Shown here piece after piece: positions 60,025-64,000 of a stretch of 64,000 nt of DNA. How positions within the stretch are numbered: position 1 is the first letter of the stretch; the number at the start of each line of letters is the position of its first letter. Source of the stretch: JARYGU01 sp033795365 (GTDB lineage: Bacteria; Pseudomonadota; Alphaproteobacteria; Rhizobiales; Rhizobiaceae); contig JARYGU010000005.1 of the NCBI GenBank assembly GCA_033795365.1, positions 319,964-383,963 on the forward strand, in the 5' to 3' direction. Made by a program: the position numbers and the translations under genes. The notes under the pieces are model-generated. The model saw only the letters and a program-made list of their open reading frames with translations, was not told the origin of the DNA and searched no databases.

Positions 60025-60828
60025 ATGGCCTCGATAACGTCAGGCAATGCAGAGCAATATGGTGATAGCCGCAAGCTCGCGGCTCGCGCCCGGCTGAACA
60101 GCGAGTATGCCATCGCCGAAACCGGCTGGTTTCCTTGGATAGCAGGGCAGCTTCCTCTCAACCCCGGTGACAGCATCCTTGATGTCGGGTGTGGTCCTGG
60201 TTGGTTTTGGGAGGCAGCTGCAAGCGGCTTGCCGCAAAACCTGCACCTTACGCTTTCCGATCTTTCATCGGGCATGGTCCAGGAAGCCGTTGAGCGTTGC
60301 CGGCCCCTGCAGTTTGCATCGGTCACAGGCCAGCAAGCCGACGCGGCCGCGTTGCCCTTTGAAGACGGGTCCTTTGACGCCGTCATCGCCATGCACATGC
60401 TCTATCATCTGCCCAACCCGTCGAAGGCGGTTGCGGAGATGCACCGGGTTCTGAGGCCGGGTGGTTGTCTGGCGGTGACGACGAACGGCGCCGGCAATAT
60501 GCGCGAGATCTACGCCCTGACAACAGTGTTCGGCAGTCCGCCAGTCGACCCGGCCGGCGCTGCGTTCGGATATGACGCCGCCGAGGGCATCATGCAGGCT
60601 CAGTTCGGCAATGTGACCATGAAGCAGCATCCGGCCTGTCTACGCGTGACCGATCCGGAAGACGTATTTCTGGCGCTGACGTCTTATCCTCCCGGCGATG
60701 CTGCTGATGACGCGCAGCTTGCCGCATTTCGGGATGCGATCACCAAAGCGTTTCAGGTGGGTAACGGTGTTTTTGAGGTTGGAAAGGAAAGCGGCTTGTT
60801 CATAAGTCATAAGAGAAGTGCAGAGTGA
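60025..60828 (+). CDS. Class I SAM-dependent methyltransferase (cargo)
   Basis: A 267-aa Methyltransf_11/UbiE-like enzyme. Motif I is ILDVGCGPGWFWEAA at about residue 52, followed by LTLSDLSSGMV, the post-II block ALPFEDGSFDAVIAMHMLYHL, and HRVLRPGGCLAVTTNG. GGAGGAAG lies just before ATG 60025; the frame opens 26 codons earlier, overlapping the transglycosylase gene. The acceptor is unknown; from context it could be a lipid, a peptide or the transported compound. Confidence 0.85.
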   Translation: MASITSGNAEQYGDSRKLAARARLNSEYAIAETGWFPWIAGQLPLNPGDSILDVGCGPGWFWEAAASGLPQNLHLTLSDLSSGMVQEAVERCRPLQFASVTGQQADAAALPFEDGSFDAVIAMHMLYHLPNPSKAVAEMHRVLRPGGCLAVTTNGAGNMREIYALTTVFGSPPVDPAGAAFGYDAAEGIMQAQFGNVTMKQHPACLRVTDPEDVFLALTSYPPGDAADDAQLAAFRDAITKAFQVGNGVFEVGKESGLFISHKRSAE

Positions 60829-60873
60829 ATAAAAAAGTATATGATCAATTGTGAATTAGGGAATGAAGACGAG

Positions 60874-61887
60874 ATGGAGAAAATGCCAATATACCGAAAA
60901 TCGCTGGCAATTATTTTCTGCGCATTGATTTCCGCATTCATCATCGCACCCGCTGCGAGAGCAGACATATCTCCCACAACGCCGCAAGGCGCTACACTGG
61001 ATCGAGCGACGATTAGCACAACAATCGGCGGCATCGCCACCGAGTTGCGAGAGGGCTACGTGTTCCCTGAAAGGGGTGCGCAGGCGGCGGAAGCATTGGA
61101 AAGGGCACTGGTGGAAAACGCCTACGGCGGCCTCACCGATCCAGCGCAGTTTGCGATGCAGCTAACGGAGCAACTCCGGGCGATCACGAAGGACGGTCAT
61201 GTGCGGGTGATATTTGGTTCACCCTTCGGCAATCAGCCTACGCCAGCGAGCCCGCAGGATGCCGGTTTCGAGGTGAAGCGGCTAGACGGCAATATCGGCT
61301 ATATTCATTTGACGCGGTTCGTTCCGCCTGAAGTTTTCAATCCGGCCGCCGACGAGGCCATGCGCAGCTTGTCGGACACCGCCGCGCTGATCATTGACAT
61401 GCGGGAGAATGGCGGCGGGCACCCGGCATCCGTTGCCTATCTCGTGAGCTTCTTCCTCGATGAGGGCGCGCGCGTCCATATCAACGACCTCATCTGGCGC
61501 AATCGCGGGACGTTGACGTTCAGAACGGAATCGTTCTGGAGCTCGCCGACGCCGGTACGTTACGTCGGCAAGCCGGTCTACGTTCTGGTCGGTCCGAAGA
61601 CCTATTCGGCTGGCGAGGAATTCGCATATGACTTGCAAGCCCTTCGGCGGGCGACCGTAGTCGGCACGTCTACACGAGGTGGTGCGAACCCGGGCGGGCT
61701 TAATGAACTCGGATCAGACCTCTTTGTCGTTGTGCCGACTGGCAGGGCTGAAAATCCGGTCACGCGAAGCAACTGGGAGGGTGTCGGCGTACGCCCTGAC
61801 GTTCAATCAACACTTGAGGACACTCAGGCAACTGCAGTGGCACTGGCGAAGTCCGAAGCTGGCGCACCACAAACGAGTCAACAATAA
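60874..61887 (+). CDS. Exported S41-family peptidase (cargo)
   Basis: A 337-aa protein with a Sec signal peptide (MEKMPIYRKSLAIIFCALIS..., cleavage after PAARA). It carries the S41/tail-specific protease fold of the short IRBP-like type: an N-terminal helical cap, then IDMRENGGGHPASVAYL, the nucleophile Ser in KTYSAGEEFAYDL, and TRGGANPGG. It lacks a PDZ domain. It would act in the periplasm. ATG 60874 is taken; the frame opens 11 codons earlier. The last gene of the cassette, 45 bp after the methyltransferase gene. Confidence 0.85.
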   Translation: MEKMPIYRKSLAIIFCALISAFIIAPAARADISPTTPQGATLDRATISTTIGGIATELREGYVFPERGAQAAEALERALVENAYGGLTDPAQFAMQLTEQLRAITKDGHVRVIFGSPFGNQPTPASPQDAGFEVKRLDGNIGYIHLTRFVPPEVFNPAADEAMRSLSDTAALIIDMRENGGGHPASVAYLVSFFLDEGARVHINDLIWRNRGTLTFRTESFWSSPTPVRYVGKPVYVLVGPKTYSAGEEFAYDLQALRRATVVGTSTRGGANPGGLNELGSDLFVVVPTGRAENPVTRSNWEGVGVRPDVQSTLEDTQATAVALAKSEAGAPQTSQQ

Positions 61888-61951
61888 CCGGCGGGCGTTG
61901 CCTGTGGCAGAGAGTGCAAACGTTGCGGCAAAGCCGTGGAGAGGTGATGTT

Positions 61952-62581
61952 CTATCGCCATGTCCGACTGGGGAGCTTGATGGGATAGTGCAGTAGCAAC
62001 CGATAACCGCCGCGCATCATTTTGATGCCGTGCGCGATCAGACGGCGGGCCTTGTTCTTGCGCGGATCGAGCTCAAAATCCTCCTTGCTGCCGCGAAAGC
62101 CTAGCAGGACTTCGGCGACAGTACGATAGCTTTCGCCGCGAAGCCGAGCGTCAAGGGCGCGCAGAGATAGGATGTGCCATTGCCTGAGCTGCGCGGGCAA
62201 TGCGCGGAAATCACGCCCCGGCCCATGGCCTTGGACTGCTTTAACCAATCGACGCGCCGCATGAGAGCGGAGATCGTAGAAGGCGTCCGCCGGCAAGACC
62301 GTGCCATAGAAGGCCGCCGCATTAGGAGCGGCCTGCGGCAGCCAGAATTGATGCGCGACGCCGTCAGCCTGCCAGATGCCGTGCCAGCCATCCTCAGCCT
62401 GGCGGAGGTCGAGACCGTCGAGATGCGCAAGCGTGACGATGGGTTCGGTTTCGCCATCATGGTGCTCCAGCGGCATGAGCCGTATGGCCTGCGGCTGGAG
62501 GTGTGGACTCCAGAATAGAGTCTGCCGATCCGACGGGGTTTCAGGATCGGTCGGAAAATCGCAGCCCCCACCGCTGCACAA
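61952..62581 (-). CDS. DUF2285 (RovC DNA-binding domain) protein
   Basis: A 209-codon frame with the DUF2285 pattern: DLRQAEDGWHGIWQADGVAHQFWLP in the first half and LRALDARLRGESYRTVAEVLLGF, then KARRLIAHGIKMMRGGYRLLL near the end. It is a probable ICE regulator. It has no good start of its own: the frame opens with TTG inside the DUF6499 gene and the first ATG is Met36. Together with the next gene it looks like one protein split by a frame change near 62556. Confidence 0.8.
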   Translation of the reverse strand: MCSGGGCDFPTDPETPSDRQTLFWSPHLQPQAIRLMPLEHHDGETEPIVTLAHLDGLDLRQAEDGWHGIWQADGVAHQFWLPQAAPNAAAFYGTVLPADAFYDLRSHAARRLVKAVQGHGPGRDFRALPAQLRQWHILSLRALDARLRGESYRTVAEVLLGFRGSKEDFELDPRKNKARRLIAHGIKMMRGGYRLLLHYPIKLPSRTWR

Positions 62582-62744
62582 AGGCTTCCAGGCGCTCAGG
62601 GGCTGGCTCGGTCGAAGCGGTTATGGCTTGAAATTCGCGACGATACTCGTCATCGCGGCGAAGATACTCCCAAGCGAAACCGGCGGCGGGAATGCTCTTG
62701 GCAAAATTATATGCCGCCGGAGAACGCCAGTCGATACTCAGCAT
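62541..62744 (-). CDS. DUF6499 transcriptional-regulator domain protein
   Basis: A 67-aa protein, MLSIDWRSPAAYNFAKS then AAGFAWEYLRRDDEYRREF, the DUF6499 domain that normally precedes DUF2285, either fused or as a separate small gene. AGAGAGGC lies before ATG 62744. It ends FVQRWGLRFSDRS. In the +1 frame just after WGLRF the DUF2285 frame continues with PTDPETPSDRQTLFW, so the two are likely to be one functional unit. Confidence 0.8.
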   Translation of the reverse strand: MLSIDWRSPAAYNFAKSIPAAGFAWEYLRRDDEYRREFQAITASTEPAPERLEAFVQRWGLRFSDRS

Positions 62745-63051
62745 TGGCGTTGCCTCTCTATTCGGGCGCACGCAAAGAAGTGCCCGGATAGAGATCTTCA
62801 AGCATCGATTGAAACAACTGTAGCCGCGCTATCGATATAACTAGATCGGATAACGCGATCAATGTCTTGGTTTTTTCTTCTTAACAGTGCTTACGTGTTT
62901 CTGCGAGCCGGGCGTAGTCCGGCGAGCGCGGCCATGATCTCGGGCATGGCCGCACCGCCGATCCGCAACGTCGGATCGGCGCGATTTTTCCGCTCCTGTG
63001 ATCGCGGGAAGAGGCAGGGCCGCCGGGACCGCGGCCCTGTCGCGTTCGCGG
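62745..63051. other. 307-bp spacer with a terminator-like hairpin
   Basis: No gene is supported between the DUF6499 and DUF932 genes. A perfect 9-bp stem CGCCGATCC/GGATCGGCG with an 8-base loop lies at 62956-62981 and is followed on the plus strand by CGATTTTT. As a plus-strand terminator it would serve no gene I can see; on the minus strand it sits about 70 bp after the DUF932 stop, where it may still end or stabilise that transcript. Confidence 0.45.
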
Positions 63052-63894
63052 TCAAAGCCCCTTCAGTTTCTGCATCCCTTCCGCCAGCGTCCAGAGCGCA
63101 CGATTGAGCGTCACATTCTGGTCGATGCCGTTGATGGCGCGGGTCTGGGCGCGGCGGATGCGGCCTTCGGCATTCTGCTTGCGGCCTTGCAGCCCGCCCT
63201 TGGTCAAATGCTCCTGAATGACGTTGAACGTGCTCCAAAGGCTCCCGCCCATATCCTCGCGGCGGCGCGGTTCGATGATCTGTTCCGGGCGCAAGGGGCT
63301 TTCCTCCTCGCCATAGCGGGCGACAAGGCTCGCCTCGGCCAACACGCGGCGCTCTTCTGCGGAAACGCGGATTTCCTTCATGGTCTCGCTGGCGTCGATG
63401 AGACGCGGAAAGTCTTCCGCGACGGTGAAGACGCCTTCAATAATCTGATCCTGAATGCCGCCTTTGTGGGGCACGCGGATTTCCTCGAAGCGCTCGCCCG
63501 CAATCATGCTGTTGGTGCAGACGAAACGGAGCATCCCGGCGAACATCTGATAGGCGCTCGTCCCGTCATGGCTGTTGACGATGATGACTTCCGCCGCCTC
63601 CGGCTTGCCGATCCCGCCATCCCGACGCAGACGCAGCATGTGCTTTGCGTGGCCGTGGCGCGAACCGTCGCGCGGAACCGACTGCACGGCGAAGAACGGG
63701 AACCATCCTTCCCGGCGCAGGCCCTCCACGATGTCGATGGTGGGGACATAGACGTAACGCTCGGAACGGCTGTCATGGGCTTCGCTGGCGAAGATCGACG
63801 GGACATGCCGATAAAGCGCCTCGTTATCCAGCGGCTCGCGCCCGCTGATCTGATGGGAGTTGCGGCCGAACCGGGTGGCGAGCTGGTGATACAT
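63052..63894 (-). CDS. DUF932 domain protein (phage/plasmid-like)
   Basis: A 280-aa protein of the DUF932 family carried by many phages, plasmids and ICEs; function is unproven. It is recognised by VPTIDIVEGLRREGWFPFFAVQ, HAKHMLRLRR, and IIVNSHDGTSAYQMFAGMLRFVCTN. AGGAGAAAG precedes ATG 63894 (MYHQLATRFGRN), which is therefore preferred to the earlier in-frame ATG. Related Tn4371-type elements carry such genes near parB/ardC-type genes, which would lie to the right of this window. The final 106 bases hold no gene. Confidence 0.87.
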   Translation of the reverse strand: MYHQLATRFGRNSHQISGREPLDNEALYRHVPSIFASEAHDSRSERYVYVPTIDIVEGLRREGWFPFFAVQSVPRDGSRHGHAKHMLRLRRDGGIGKPEAAEVIIVNSHDGTSAYQMFAGMLRFVCTNSMIAGERFEEIRVPHKGGIQDQIIEGVFTVAEDFPRLIDASETMKEIRVSAEERRVLAEASLVARYGEEESPLRPEQIIEPRRREDMGGSLWSTFNVIQEHLTKGGLQGRKQNAEGRIRRAQTRAINGIDQNVTLNRALWTLAEGMQKLKGL

Positions 63895-64000
63895 GGTCTT
63901 TCTCCTATGGGCTTGGGTTGGAGCGCAGCGCTGCGCTGCAACCCTGCCCGTCGGCGAGACCGGGGGGTGCAAGGTGCAAGGGCGACCGGGACGGAGGGGG

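Larger units (their letters stand above)
32690..64000. mobile_element. guaA-integrated conjugative element (ICE), Tn4371-like transfer module, right end outside window
   Basis: From the 3' end of guaA to the end of the window every recognisable backbone gene belongs to an ICE: P4-type integrase, AlpA-like regulators, a complete IncP/Trb-type mating-pair apparatus (trbB-I), coupling protein traG, relaxase, traF, repA and XRE/RovC-type regulators. The order repA-traF-relaxase-LysR-traG-trb matches the Tn4371 family. Only the left boundary is visible. Interrupting cargo lies at 44553-45920 and 57473-61887. Confidence 0.9.

Noticed and set aside
32690..64000. CRISPR array or insertion sequences within the ICE
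   Set aside because: No regularly spaced direct repeats with unique spacers were seen, and no transposase gene; the repeats present are short regulatory or iteron-like elements.

Overview
The window is high-GC alphaproteobacterial DNA. Gene content and order (ugpBAEC, pmtA for phosphatidylcholine, dnaN, pyrF, queG, guaA) together with rhizobial-type intergenic palindromes point to the Rhizobiaceae (Rhizobium/Sinorhizobium/Shinella-like); the genus cannot be fixed from this stretch alone. No rRNA, tRNA or CRISPR array was seen.

Region 1, 1-32696, is ordinary chromosome. It holds a 5'-truncated cysK; comM; gshB; a cupin gene; the glycerol-3-phosphate uptake operon ugpBAEC with a good PHO box; yraN-rsmI; dnaN; a DUF72 gene; pmtA; pyrF; a DUF1330 gene; a complex-I-associated epimerase; uppP; a GST-queG-epimerase operon; rlpA; an RsmB-type RNA methyltransferase; and an HPP membrane protein. 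It continues with a probable iron-handling cluster (imelysin, di-haem DUF1111 protein, second imelysin, corA, Tat-exported DUF1513 protein), then a GNAT gene, a thioesterase, an MTA/SAH nucleosidase-like gene and guaA.

Region 2, from about 32690 to beyond the window end, is an integrative and conjugative element (ICE) inserted at the 3' end of guaA. A P4-type tyrosine integrase lies directly downstream, preceded by five TGACGGTAT repeats. The conjugation module reads leftwards and has Tn4371-family order: repA, DUF2840, traF, DUF736, lytic transglycosylase, relaxase, a LuxR-type regulator, a LysR-type regulator, traG, a CopG-type gene, then trbB-C-D-E-J-K-L-F-G-I and a DUF2274 gene. Many of these genes overlap by ATGA. 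TraF would mature the TrbC pilin, TrbB/TrbE/TraG supply energy, and the relaxase would act at a candidate oriT at about 52695-52735. parA, which normally follows repA in this family, is missing, and no luxI was found.

Accessory DNA in the ICE: (a) an FRG-domain gene placed antisense between copG and trbB; (b) a five-gene cassette at 57473-61887 encoding a BcrA-like ATPase, a permease, a compact GT51-like transglycosylase, a SAM methyltransferase and an exported S41 peptidase. Small RovC-type regulator genes bracket the cassette, and I regard it as the best candidate for an undescribed envelope-related system; (c) a DUF932 protein at the right edge.

Regulatory structure visible in the ICE: a leader of about 69 bp shared by two AlpA-like genes, a 19-bp element shared by the traG and trbB promoter regions, tandem operators at the XRE/RovC divergent promoter, and an iteron-like array inside the end of repA whose DNA is conserved across a change of reading frame.
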